Shown here piece after piece: positions 19,081-26,707 of a stretch of DNA of 64,000 nucleotides. A program made the position numbers and the translations under genes. Source of the stretch: Ochrobactrum teleogrylli (GTDB lineage Bacteria; Pseudomonadota; Alphaproteobacteria; Rhizobiales; Rhizobiaceae); contig NZ_VEWL01000017.1 in assembly GCF_006376685.1 (NCBI RefSeq), positions 1 to 64,000 on the forward strand. The letters are read 5' to 3'. The notes under the pieces are model-generated. The model was not told where the DNA came from. It searched no databases and was given only the letters and a program-made list of their open reading frames with translations. The number at the start of each line of letters is the position of its first letter. Within the stretch, counting starts at the first letter, position 1.

Positions 19081-19167
19081 GTGATCGGGGTGTTCGCAAC
19101 CGTATTTCGACGGCCCTGCGCCTTTAGCTCGGGTGAACCTGTACATAGCAACAGGCACCCCGATCAT
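19081..19167 (-). ncRNA. C4-like structured RNA element, copy A
   Basis: On the minus strand an 11-bp outer stem (19156-19166 with 19082-19092) encloses two hairpins: CCTGT...ACAGG and CCGT...ACGG, linked by a single-stranded GAGCTAAAGG stretch. A conserved TTCTTTATG leads into the stem. Copies B and C at 19462 and 19600 keep the same plan with different stem bases. Architecture and the overlapping MxGxxx-type reading frame resemble C4 antisense RNAs of P1/P7-like phages. Size, strand and promoter are not experimentally known. Confidence 0.55.
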
Positions 19168-19297
19168 AAAGAACGAAGGTTCGGTACCTTTCGGCGATAC
19201 CAGCCACGAAATCGAGGTTGCGAAGCCCCAGACCGCCGCGTAGCGGTCCACCCTTAGGCGTAGAGGATTTCTGACGGCTTGTCACACGCTAAATCTG

Positions 19298-19591
19298 TCA
19301 CGCGACAGGCTTCTGCCGGATGATCGCAACGCACTGTGAAACAAGCGAAATCGATGGCTGGCTAATCGCAGCGACCATACGATATCTCTGTTTTAGAATG
19401 AAGTAATATTCAGAGGCCGTTTTGCACGGGAAGCACGCGCGCTGAGCCTGCGCGTGAACCTTGGTGACCGGGGAGTTGGAAAAGCCGTTCAAGACGGCCC
19501 CTGCGGCCTTTGGTTCTTCGAACCTGTTGTATACGCCACAGGCTCCCCGACCATACAGAACAGTGGACCACCGCGTGGCGGTCCACTTCAT
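19298..19591 (-). CDS. Possible Icd/Ash-like phage small protein overlapping C4-like RNA
   Basis: The 97-residue frame runs through C4-like copy B and continues past it into a region with ordinary residues (YYFILKQRYRMVAAISQPSISLV). The front half (VLYGRGACGVY, EEPKAAG) has the look of Icd/Ash-type predicted proteins that overlap C4 RNAs in phages, where the N-terminal half mirrors RNA structure. Whether it is translated is doubtful. Listed because the 3' half has no RNA-like structure of its own. Confidence 0.3.
   Translation of the reverse strand: MKWTATRWSTVLYGRGACGVYNRFEEPKAAGAVLNGFSNSPVTKVHAQAQRACFPCKTASEYYFILKQRYRMVAAISQPSISLVSQCVAIIRQKPVA
19462..19554 (-). ncRNA. C4-like structured RNA element, copy B
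   Basis: The outer stem pairs GGTGACCGGGGAG (19463-19475) with CTCCCCGACC (19543-19552). The two positions that mismatch as A/C on the plus strand become G-U wobbles on the minus strand, which argues that the RNA comes from the minus strand. Inner hairpins CCTGT...ACAGG and CCGT...ACGG are both kept, and the loop word is AACCAAAGG. A GGACC hairpin (19563-19586) lies just upstream on the minus strand. Confidence 0.55.
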
Positions 19592-19599
19592 GATCCTTG

Positions 19600-19689
19600 G
19601 CGGTCAGGGCGTTCGTAACCGTGTAGTGACGGCCTCACGACCTTTAGCTCCTGAGAAGCCTGAACATTCGTCGTGGGCACCCTGACCAT
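19600..19689 (-). ncRNA. C4-like structured RNA element, copy C
   Basis: The outer stem pairs CGGTCAGGGCG (19601-19611) with ACCCTGACC (19679-19687). Here A-T replaces the G-C of copy A at one position, and a C/A plus-strand mismatch is again a minus-strand G-U. The CCGT...ACGG hairpin is exact, the other hairpin is weak. GAGCTAAAGG is exact. It is the most upstream copy on the minus strand. Confidence 0.5.
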
Positions 19690-19855
19690 AAAGAGCGAAG
19701 GACCGCCGCAAAGCAGCCCCCTGCAATTGGTAATCCTGCTCAGTTGATTTGTCTCGCGGAGATTGCCGTGCGACCGGCAATCCTGCCAACGGCCTTTACT
19801 CTGCCCTGTGCGAACTATATCCAAAGACTAAGCAATTCTGTTGGAGCAAGTGTCG

Positions 19856-21550
19856 ATGCGCGCCTTTGTCCTCGCCCTCTTTCGCGCCACCAGTTCCTTC
19901 AGCGCCACGGGACTGGCGTTCGGCACGTTATTCTTTGCAGCCGCGCTGACGCCGAGCCTCATTCCCCGAACCTATGTCATTCAGGGCGCGCTGTGCGGGC
20001 TGGTCTTCGCAATCGGCTATGGCATCGGCGTGCTTTTCGGCGCGCTGTGGCGCTATCTCGAACTGCCGGAGATCAAGGGCCGCAAGCGCGCGCTCCTGAA
20101 GATCGGCGTCGGCATTGTCTGCCTTGCCGTCGCGCTGATCGCGCTTCGCTCATCCGCTGGCTGGCAAAATTCGATCCGCACCGCGATGGACATGCCGCCG
20201 GTGCCCTCCGCCTATCCCGCGACCCTGACCGCGATTGCCATCGCTGTCTTTCTGGTGCTGCTGGTCATTGCCCGCATTCTCATTCGCATTGGGCGCTATT
20301 TCTCGTCGAAGATGCGCCGCATCATGCCAAGGCGCGTTGCAAACGTCATTGCGGCCTCGGTGACGGCTTTTCTGATCTGGACCGTCGCCAACGGCGTGCT
20401 GATCAATACGGCGTTCAAATCGCTCGATGCGTCCTTCAAGCGCTATGACGCCCTGATGGAGCCGGACCGCGTGCAGCCCTCCTCCCCCGGCAAGACAGGC
20501 AGCGCCGCCTCGCTTATCCGCTGGGAGGATCTTGGCCGTGCCGGACGTGAATATATCGCCTCAGCGCCCACCGCCGCCGAGATTTCCGCCTTTACCGGGC
20601 GCGCGGCCATGGACCCGATCCGCGTCTATGCCGGGCTCAATGTCAGTCGTACGCCAGAGGAAAGGGCCAGACAGGCGCTGGAGGAACTGAAGCGGCAGGG
20701 CGGTTTCGACCGCTCTGCGCTGGTGATCATCGTGCCGACCGGTACGGGCTGGGTCGATCCCTCCGCCATGATCGGGCTGGAATATCTGCGCGACGGCGAC
20801 GTGGCCAGCATCGCCGTGCAATATTCCTATCTGAACAGCCCGCTATCGCTGCTGTTTCAGCCGGAATATGGCGCGGAGTCGGCGCGCGCGCTGTTCGAAA
20901 CGGTCTATGATTACTGGAAAAGCCTGCCTGCCGACAAACGACCGAAGATTTATCTGCATGGTCTGAGCCTCGGCGCTTTCAATTCGCAAAGCTCGGTATC
21001 GCTGTTTGAAATACTGGATGCGCCCCTGAACGGCGCCCTGTGGAGCGGCCCGCCCTTCCCCAGCGCGCTGTGGCGTTCGCTGACGCGCAGCCGCAATCCC
21101 GATACGCCGGAATGGCTGCCGGTGGTGCGCGACGGCGCCTTCGTGCGCTTCATGAACCAGAATGGCGAAGCGCCCGGCAATGGCAACGAATGGGGCGTGA
21201 TGCGCACGATCTATCTGCAATATGCCAGCGATGCCATCGTGTTCTTCAACAGCAGCATGTTCTATCGCGAGCCGGACTGGATGAAAGAGCCGCGCGGTCC
21301 CGATGTATCAGCCGATTTACGCTGGTATCCGATCGTGACCGCGCTGCAACTGGTGGTCGACATGGCATTTGCCGACAGCGCGCCCATGGGGCATGGACAT
21401 GTCTATGCCCCGGAGCATTATCTGGAAGCCTGGCGTGACATCACCGGCGCAGAAAACTGGCAGAGCGACGATATCAACCGGCTTAAGCAATATCTGCGTC
21501 ACAAGGTGGACGAAGGTAATGCCGAAGGTTTCGAGGAACGCGGGGGGTAG
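19856..21550 (+). CDS. Membrane alpha/beta-hydrolase (Abhydrolase_9 family)
   Basis: The 564-residue protein has four to five membrane segments in the first 190 residues (for example the GLAFGTLFFAAALTPSLIP stretch), then an alpha/beta-hydrolase domain with nucleophile motif LHGLSLGAFNSQSS near residue 372 and a C-terminal AFADSAPMGHGHVY with the likely catalytic His. This matches the two-part Abhydrolase_9 N and C families. Substrate is unknown, possibly a lipid ester. GGAG at 19843 supports the ATG at 19856. It is the first core-like gene right of the island. Confidence 0.88.
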   Translation: MRAFVLALFRATSSFSATGLAFGTLFFAAALTPSLIPRTYVIQGALCGLVFAIGYGIGVLFGALWRYLELPEIKGRKRALLKIGVGIVCLAVALIALRSSAGWQNSIRTAMDMPPVPSAYPATLTAIAIAVFLVLLVIARILIRIGRYFSSKMRRIMPRRVANVIAASVTAFLIWTVANGVLINTAFKSLDASFKRYDALMEPDRVQPSSPGKTGSAASLIRWEDLGRAGREYIASAPTAAEISAFTGRAAMDPIRVYAGLNVSRTPEERARQALEELKRQGGFDRSALVIIVPTGTGWVDPSAMIGLEYLRDGDVASIAVQYSYLNSPLSLLFQPEYGAESARALFETVYDYWKSLPADKRPKIYLHGLSLGAFNSQSSVSLFEILDAPLNGALWSGPPFPSALWRSLTRSRNPDTPEWLPVVRDGAFVRFMNQNGEAPGNGNEWGVMRTIYLQYASDAIVFFNSSMFYREPDWMKEPRGPDVSADLRWYPIVTALQLVVDMAFADSAPMGHGHVYAPEHYLEAWRDITGAENWQSDDINRLKQYLRHKVDEGNAEGFEERGG

Positions 21551-21675
21551 CCCCGAGAAATTTGATTGTAACGGCTGTTGCAGTCATCTGAAAATCGACC
21601 GTAACAGCCCGGCTTTGAAAAGAAATTGGCGGCAAACGATCCGTTTGGCCACCCTGCTAACGAACTCAAAAAAAA

Positions 21676-21864
21676 TTATGCGGTGCCGCTATCCGAAACG
21701 GAAAGCGCCCGGTCACGCCATGCGCTGACGGCGGTACCCTGTGTCTGGTTTTCGACGACGATGTGGTGGCCTTCATAAATGCCGGAAGCAACCCACTGCT
21801 TCGCCGCTTTCTGATACACATCGATCGTGATTCCGAGTTGGTCTACCTTGGCTTGTGACAGCAT
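21676..21864 (-). CDS. Small hypothetical protein
   Basis: This 62-residue frame begins MLSQAKVDQLGITIDVYQKA and has an alternating charged, globular look (KQWVASGIYEGHHIVVEN), without membrane segments. GAGGGAATAC before the ATG at 21864 is a good ribosome-binding site; an in-frame ATG at 21876 is also possible. I recognise no family. Convergent with the hydrolase gene, with 125 bases between the 3' ends. Confidence 0.5.
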   Translation of the reverse strand: MLSQAKVDQLGITIDVYQKAAKQWVASGIYEGHHIVVENQTQGTAVSAWRDRALSVSDSGTA

Positions 21865-22079
21865 GTATTCCCTCATGAATGGTGAATATGAAAAGCGAAG
21901 CTGGAATATATAATCGATTTGACGACAATCTGATGTCACTTTTTCGCTACCGGATTGTAATTCTGACAAAACACAATGTTTTGAACATCTTACGGCTGTA
22001 TAAACCCATATCTGACCGACGAGGATTTATTTAGAAGAATTACCATGTTTACTTAATTGATTTATACTTGAACCTGCGT

Positions 22080-23168
22080 TCAATTTGCTTCTGCATTAAG
22101 CTGAAACATCACAAACTGAGTAAACTGTTCCGGGTTGAAATTATTATCGGAAGCGATGACCACCGTTTTATGTCCGCCGATTGTCGGCCCCCAACTGACC
22201 GACTCGATATTATCGATGTCGAGGCCGAAATCACCTTCGCCCAGCCGCAGCACAGCTTCCTTGGCCATCGGCGTTAGCGAAACATCCTTGAGCGTCGCCA
22301 TGCCGCTCACGTCCGTCGCACCGGCAAAGCGCGCGCGGTAGAAATTAATCTCGTTGCCCACGCCATGCGCGTAAGAGCGCTCGACCGTCAACAGATCGTC
22401 GCCCCAGGCGAGAAATTCCGACATGCCGTTGTCGTTCCAATAGGGCAGTTTGGTCGCCTTGGTGAAGATCGGCCCGGTATCATAGGCATATTCCGCCTTC
22501 ACACCGCCGGACAGAATATCGAAGGCGAGTATGCGGGCGCGACTGCCTTTTTCCAGCGTTGCCTTGTCACCATCCTGAAGCAGCGCATTTTCCAGCCCGA
22601 CGAGCAGCGTCTTGCCATCCGGCGAAAAGGTCAGGCTTTCAAAGGACAGGTTATTGCGAATACCGCGTGTGCCGTCGGCATTCGGGATGTAATAATCGGG
22701 CAAGGCAAACTCACGGATCAGGCTGCCATCGATGCGCGATTCCCGCACGGCCGGTTTGCCGTTGCGGTCGCCCTCGCTGGTCCAGAACAGCGTGCCGGTG
22801 CCCGCATGATAGCGAATGGATTCCGGATCGACATCCTTGTTCGCAAACGGCTTGCCATCGGCATTCAACAGCGTGACGGTAGAAAGGATATCGACGCTGT
22901 GCAGTCCCTTTTCGTCGGCGACGATCCTGAGCGTATAGAACCGCGCGGGAGCCTTCTCGGAACGGTCGTCGGAAATGGCGTAATAGATATCCTGCGCCGC
23001 ATCATAGTCGAGGCCGGATACGCCGCCGAACTCAACGCCTTTAATTTGCAGGCCGGTTGGCAGCACGATCTCGCCCAGCAGCACTGGCTTTTTGAAATCC
23101 TGCGCGAAAGCCGCTGACGTCAGGGAAACAGCGGCGCAAAATGCTGCAACAAAAAGCGGAGACTTCAT
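22080..23168 (-). CDS. Phytase-like / esterase-like exported protein (PF13449 type)
   Basis: The 362-residue protein has a signal peptide (MKSPLFVAAFCAAVSLTSAAFAQ, cleavage after AFA) and a beta-propeller-like body with the family phrases GVSGLDYDAAQDIYYAISDDR, DPESIRYH, NLSFESLTFSPDGKTLLVGLENAL and DNIESVSWGP. The family is described as phytase-like or esterase-like; real activity in Rhizobiales members is not established. The periplasm is the expected location. Start 23168 is chosen for the signal peptide; an upstream in-frame ATG would hide it. Single gene on the minus strand. Confidence 0.85.
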   Translation of the reverse strand: MKSPLFVAAFCAAVSLTSAAFAQDFKKPVLLGEIVLPTGLQIKGVEFGGVSGLDYDAAQDIYYAISDDRSEKAPARFYTLRIVADEKGLHSVDILSTVTLLNADGKPFANKDVDPESIRYHAGTGTLFWTSEGDRNGKPAVRESRIDGSLIREFALPDYYIPNADGTRGIRNNLSFESLTFSPDGKTLLVGLENALLQDGDKATLEKGSRARILAFDILSGGVKAEYAYDTGPIFTKATKLPYWNDNGMSEFLAWGDDLLTVERSYAHGVGNEINFYRARFAGATDVSGMATLKDVSLTPMAKEAVLRLGEGDFGLDIDNIESVSWGPTIGGHKTVVIASDNNFNPEQFTQFVMFQLNAEAN

Positions 23169-23264
23169 CAAACGCACCTTGGTCGGGTCAGAAACAGGAA
23201 GCCTATCTGATAGCGGCAAGATTTGAAGCGTTCATGACGCTGACATTTTCCGCCTTGCAACGGA

Positions 23265-23310
23265 ACGCATTTCCAGCAAAAGTGTGAAATGGTTTTGTGT
23301 TTGATATGCG
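23265..23310. repeat. Short palindromic repeat (GCATTTCCAGCAAAAGTGTG family), worn copy
   Basis: CGCATTTCCAGCAAAAGTGTGAAA continues to a degraded right arm TTGATATGCG. The core is the same as in the copy at 26601, and its reverse complement matches the second hairpin at 15173. Confidence 0.65.
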
Positions 23311-23376
23311 TAAAAACAATTAGTTAGCAATAAAATTGGTATCGCCCGTCCCGGTAGAATGGTCAAGAGGTTCGCC

Positions 23377-23541
23377 ATGGAACAGCCCGATTACGACCGC
23401 GCATTCGGCGAGATTATCCGGTGGCTGAAGCAGGAAGGCTTGATCCTGCAAACCGATCTCGAGGGCAATACGGAGCTTTCCACCCGGGCCGAGCGCATGG
23501 GTCGCAAAAGGCGGCGCGAAGCGGCGGCAACACAAGAATAA
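23377..23541 (+). CDS. Small conserved-looking hypothetical protein
   Basis: A 54-residue basic protein starting MEQPDYDRAFGEIIRWLKQ and ending with a KRRREAAATQE tail. GAGG lies 10 bases before the ATG. It is probably cytoplasmic, with one amphipathic helix followed by a charged tail. It lies 30 bases upstream of the lysoplasmalogenase gene on the same strand, so it may be the first gene of that operon. No family recognised. Confidence 0.5.
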   Translation: MEQPDYDRAFGEIIRWLKQEGLILQTDLEGNTELSTRAERMGRKRRREAAATQE

Positions 23542-23571
23542 AAAACCGGCATCATAAACGGGGGAGTTGAG

Positions 23572-24291
23572 ATGCGGCATAAAGGCCTGCTGGAATTCGG
23601 GCGGAATCGGACGCTCTATGGTCTTTTCCTGTTTTGCGCGGTCTGCGCCATCGCAGGCAGTCTGCTGAGCTATCCTGGCGAAACTTCGTTCTGGCGCTGG
23701 CTGCATTATCTCACCAAGCCGACCGCAACGCTGCTTCTGCTGGCGGCGGTGCTCTGTTCCGCCAAGCCGCGCTCGAAATCCCATGGCCTTGCCGTGGCTT
23801 TCGGCCTTGCCTTCGCAGCGCTTGGCGATTTTTTCCTGATGCTGCCGGGTGATTATTTCATGGCCGGGCTGATCTGCTTTCTCATCACCCATTGCGCCTA
23901 TATTTACGCCCTGTCGCGCCATAGCCGCTTTGCGCAGAACAAGGGCGCCTTCGTCGTCTTCGCGTTTGCGGCAGTTGCGCTGATCACCGGTCTTTGGACG
24001 GCCCTGCCGGGGGCCATGAAAATCCCCGTCATCATCTATGCCGCCGCCTTGGGTCTGATGGCCGCGCAGGCTTTCAGCCGCGCAAGCGGCACCGAACCAG
24101 AAACACCACAACATTACGCCGCCTGGCTCGCGGCATGGGGTGGCTTGTTCTTCATGGTCAGCGACACGCTTCTCGCCTATGACCGGTTCCGCTTCGATAT
24201 TCCGCTGAGCGGGCTATGGGTGCTCGCCACCTATTATGTGGCGCAATTCCTGTTCGCCCGCTCGACCGAGGATTTCACCCATGAGCGATGA
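23572..24291 (+). CDS. YhhN/TMEM86-family lysoplasmalogenase
   Basis: A 239-residue membrane protein with seven to eight hydrophobic helices. The family phrases LHYLTKPTATLLLLAAVL, ALGDFFLMLPGDYFMAGLICFLITH and GGLFFMVSDTLLAYDRF are present, the last two bearing the conserved Asp residues. Members hydrolyse the vinyl-ether bond of lysoplasmalogens; in bacteria the natural substrate is less clear. GGGGAG precedes the ATG. The next gene starts 11 bases before this one stops. Confidence 0.88.
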   Translation: MRHKGLLEFGRNRTLYGLFLFCAVCAIAGSLLSYPGETSFWRWLHYLTKPTATLLLLAAVLCSAKPRSKSHGLAVAFGLAFAALGDFFLMLPGDYFMAGLICFLITHCAYIYALSRHSRFAQNKGAFVVFAFAAVALITGLWTALPGAMKIPVIIYAAALGLMAAQAFSRASGTEPETPQHYAAWLAAWGGLFFMVSDTLLAYDRFRFDIPLSGLWVLATYYVAQFLFARSTEDFTHER

Positions 24292-25669
24292 TCTCGACGC
24301 GGTTTTCGCACGTCTGCGTCAGGCATGGCTGGATCATCGCCCGCCCTATGAGCAACGCATCGATGACCTCAAGCGCCTGCGTGCTGGCCTGGCCGCACAG
24401 CTCGACGATATGGCGAAGGCGATCAGCGCCGATTTCGGAAAGCGCTCTGCCCATGAAACCCTGCTTGGCGAAGCCAGCGTGGTCTTTGCCGAAATCGATG
24501 ACGCGCTGCACCATCTCAAGCGCTGGATGAAGCCAAAGCGCCGCAAGGCGGGCTGGAAATTATGGCCCGCGAAAGCCGAAGTCCGCTTCGTGCCGCTGGG
24601 TGTTGTGGGCGTCATCGCGCCGTGGAACTATCCGGTCAATCTGGCGCTCGCGCCGCTGGTGGCGGCCATTGCGGCAGGCAACCATGTCCTGCTCAAACCA
24701 TCTGAACACACGCCACAGACGGCAGCCTTCCTGCAAAAGCTCATCAGCACGGTCTTTCCGGACAATCGCGTTGCCGTGGTGCAAGGCGATGCAGCGCTTT
24801 CCGCCCGCTTTGCCAGCCTGCCTTTCGACCATCTGTTCTTCACCGGCTCCACCGCCGTGGGGCGCAAGATCATGGCAGCGGCAGCTGCCAATCTGACGCC
24901 GGTAACGCTGGAACTTGGCGGCAAATCTCCCGCCATCATCAGCGAAAACGCCAATCTGGTGCGGGCGGCGCGCGCCATCGCAAACGGCAAGTTTTTCAAT
25001 GCCGGGCAAACCTGTATCGCGCCGGATTATGTGCTGATCCACCACAGCAAGCGCGATGAATTCATTGCCTTGCTCAAAGCCGAAATGCAGGCCCGCTATG
25101 GCGGCGCATCCGCCGGTCAGGACCGCTCCACCATCATCAACGATGCGCAGTTGCAGCGGTTATCCGGCCTGCTGGCCGATGCGAAGGACAAGAGCGAAGG
25201 CATCGTCGAGCTGCTCGCGCCCTCCACCGAAACGCGCCTGATGACGCCGACGCTCATTCTTGAGCCGCAAGTGACCAGCGCCATCATGGAGGAAGAGATT
25301 TTCGGACCGCTGCTGCCTGTCATCAGCTATCGCTCGACCGATGACGCCATTGCCTATGTGCTGGGCCATGACCGCCCACTGGCGCTTTATTGTTTCAGCG
25401 AGAACACCGCAGAGATCGAGACCATCCTCGCCCATGTGGTCGCGGGCGGGGTCTGCATCAACGATACGCTCTATCATTTTGCCTGTAGCAGCCTGCCCTT
25501 CGGCGGCGTGGGGGCCAGCGGCATGGGCCAGTATCACGGTTATGACGGCTTCCTGACCTTTTCCAAGGTCATGCCTATATTGACCAAATATGCGCCCGCC
25601 CCGAGCGATCTCATCAAGCCGCCCTATCGCGGCCTGACCGACTGGCTGGTTCGCTTCATTGCCCGCTGA
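24281..25669 (+). CDS. Coniferyl-aldehyde-dehydrogenase-like ALDH
   Basis: A 462-residue aldehyde dehydrogenase of the class-3/coniferyl aldehyde type. NAD-site and catalytic pieces are GVVGVIAPWNYPVNLALAPL, FFTGSTAVGRKIM, the catalytic Glu in LELGGKSPAI and the catalytic Cys in GKFFNAGQTCIAPDY; IFGPLLPV and LPFGGVGASGMG close the fold. The C-terminal tail is short, as in fatty or aromatic aldehyde enzymes. Its overlap with the lysoplasmalogenase fits a pairing in which the aldehyde released from a vinyl-ether lipid is oxidised to a fatty acid, an inference from context. Confidence 0.9.
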   Translation: MSDDLDAVFARLRQAWLDHRPPYEQRIDDLKRLRAGLAAQLDDMAKAISADFGKRSAHETLLGEASVVFAEIDDALHHLKRWMKPKRRKAGWKLWPAKAEVRFVPLGVVGVIAPWNYPVNLALAPLVAAIAAGNHVLLKPSEHTPQTAAFLQKLISTVFPDNRVAVVQGDAALSARFASLPFDHLFFTGSTAVGRKIMAAAAANLTPVTLELGGKSPAIISENANLVRAARAIANGKFFNAGQTCIAPDYVLIHHSKRDEFIALLKAEMQARYGGASAGQDRSTIINDAQLQRLSGLLADAKDKSEGIVELLAPSTETRLMTPTLILEPQVTSAIMEEEIFGPLLPVISYRSTDDAIAYVLGHDRPLALYCFSENTAEIETILAHVVAGGVCINDTLYHFACSSLPFGGVGASGMGQYHGYDGFLTFSKVMPILTKYAPAPSDLIKPPYRGLTDWLVRFIAR

Positions 25670-25784
25670 ACTTTCGCCCCAAACACTCAATTGTGCGTGG
25701 CGGCTCTGTTCAAATCGCATAGCAAACTATCTATATAGAAGAGTATAAATTTGAAATATTCATCTTGAACTGGCGACCTTACGG

Positions 25785-26660
25785 GTGAAAAGGGTGCAGA
25801 AGAAAAAGGAAGCAAACCGGATATCGAAGTCGATCCTGACGGCGATCCGCAACAGGCCGGGCTTCAGGCCTCTCAACGCCAATATCACTGGCGGTGATAT
25901 TGTCATTGCATCCTATAATGTTCACAAATGCATCGGCATCGACAAACAGTTCAATCCGCAGCGCACCGCCGACGTGATCAGCGAAATCGACGCGGATGTT
26001 ATAGCGTTGCAGGAAGCCGACAAGCGTTTCGGTGAGCGGTCCGGTCTGCTCGACCTCGGCCTTCTGGAGCGCCGCCACGGCCTCATTCCTGTCCCCATCA
26101 ATGCAACGATGCCGAAGGGGCATGGCTGGCACGGCAATGTGCTTTTGTTCCGCGAAGGCATTGTGCGCAATGTGCAGCAGCTGAAACTGCCCGGCGTGGA
26201 GCCGCGCGGCGCGCTCGTCGCCGATCTGGAATTTCCCGCCGGTCCGCTGCGCGTCATTGCCGCGCATCTGGGCCTCCTGAAACGCTCCCGCGAGCAACAA
26301 GCGGAAAGCATTCTCACCGCCTTGCAGGAAGCCGACACGCTGCCGACGCTGTTGATCGGCGATCTGAATGAATGGCGTATCGGCAAGCGCTCTTCGCTGG
26401 CCGCGCTGATGCCGACCTTCAACCATGTGGCGACGGCAGTGCCGAGTTTTCCGTCACGCTTCCCGGTCTTCGCGCTCGACCGCGTGATGGGCGCGCCGCA
26501 TAATCTCGTGACCTCGGTGGAAGTTCACAACACGCCGCTGGCGCGTATGGCCTCCGACCATCTGCCGATCAAGGCGCATCTCGACCTGAAGACGGCGATA
26601 GAGCATTTCCAGCAAAAGTGTGAAACGGTTTTGCGTCTGGAAATGCGTGAAAATAAATAG
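25785..26660 (+). CDS. Endonuclease/exonuclease/phosphatase (EEP) family protein
   Basis: The 291-residue protein has the EEP catalytic blocks: IASYNVHKCIG (Asn), DVIALQEADKRFG (metal Glu), VIAAHLGLLKRSR (His), LLIGDLNEWR (Asp/Asn) and ASDHLPIKAHL (Asp-His) at the C-terminal end of the domain. It probably hydrolyses a phosphodiester, DNA or lipid head group. The start is GTG at 25785. The final 19 or so residues are encoded by a palindromic repeat, so the ancestral stop was probably lost. The cls gene converges from the other side, a possible phospholipid link. Confidence 0.85.
   Translation: MKRVQKKKEANRISKSILTAIRNRPGFRPLNANITGGDIVIASYNVHKCIGIDKQFNPQRTADVISEIDADVIALQEADKRFGERSGLLDLGLLERRHGLIPVPINATMPKGHGWHGNVLLFREGIVRNVQQLKLPGVEPRGALVADLEFPAGPLRVIAAHLGLLKRSREQQAESILTALQEADTLPTLLIGDLNEWRIGKRSSLAALMPTFNHVATAVPSFPSRFPVFALDRVMGAPHNLVTSVEVHNTPLARMASDHLPIKAHLDLKTAIEHFQQKCETVLRLEMRENK
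26601..26648. repeat. Palindromic repeat inside the 3' end of the EEP gene
   Basis: GCATTTCCAG (26603-26612) and CTGGAAATGC (26637-26646) form a perfect 10-bp stem around AAAAGTGTGAAACGGTTTTG. The element lies wholly within the reading frame and supplies its last residues before the TAG at 26658. Same family as 15173 and 23265. Confidence 0.8.
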
Positions 26661-26707
26661 ATCTTCTGCACAATCTCAATCCGGAGATACCCGCAAGCAG
26701 GACCGGC

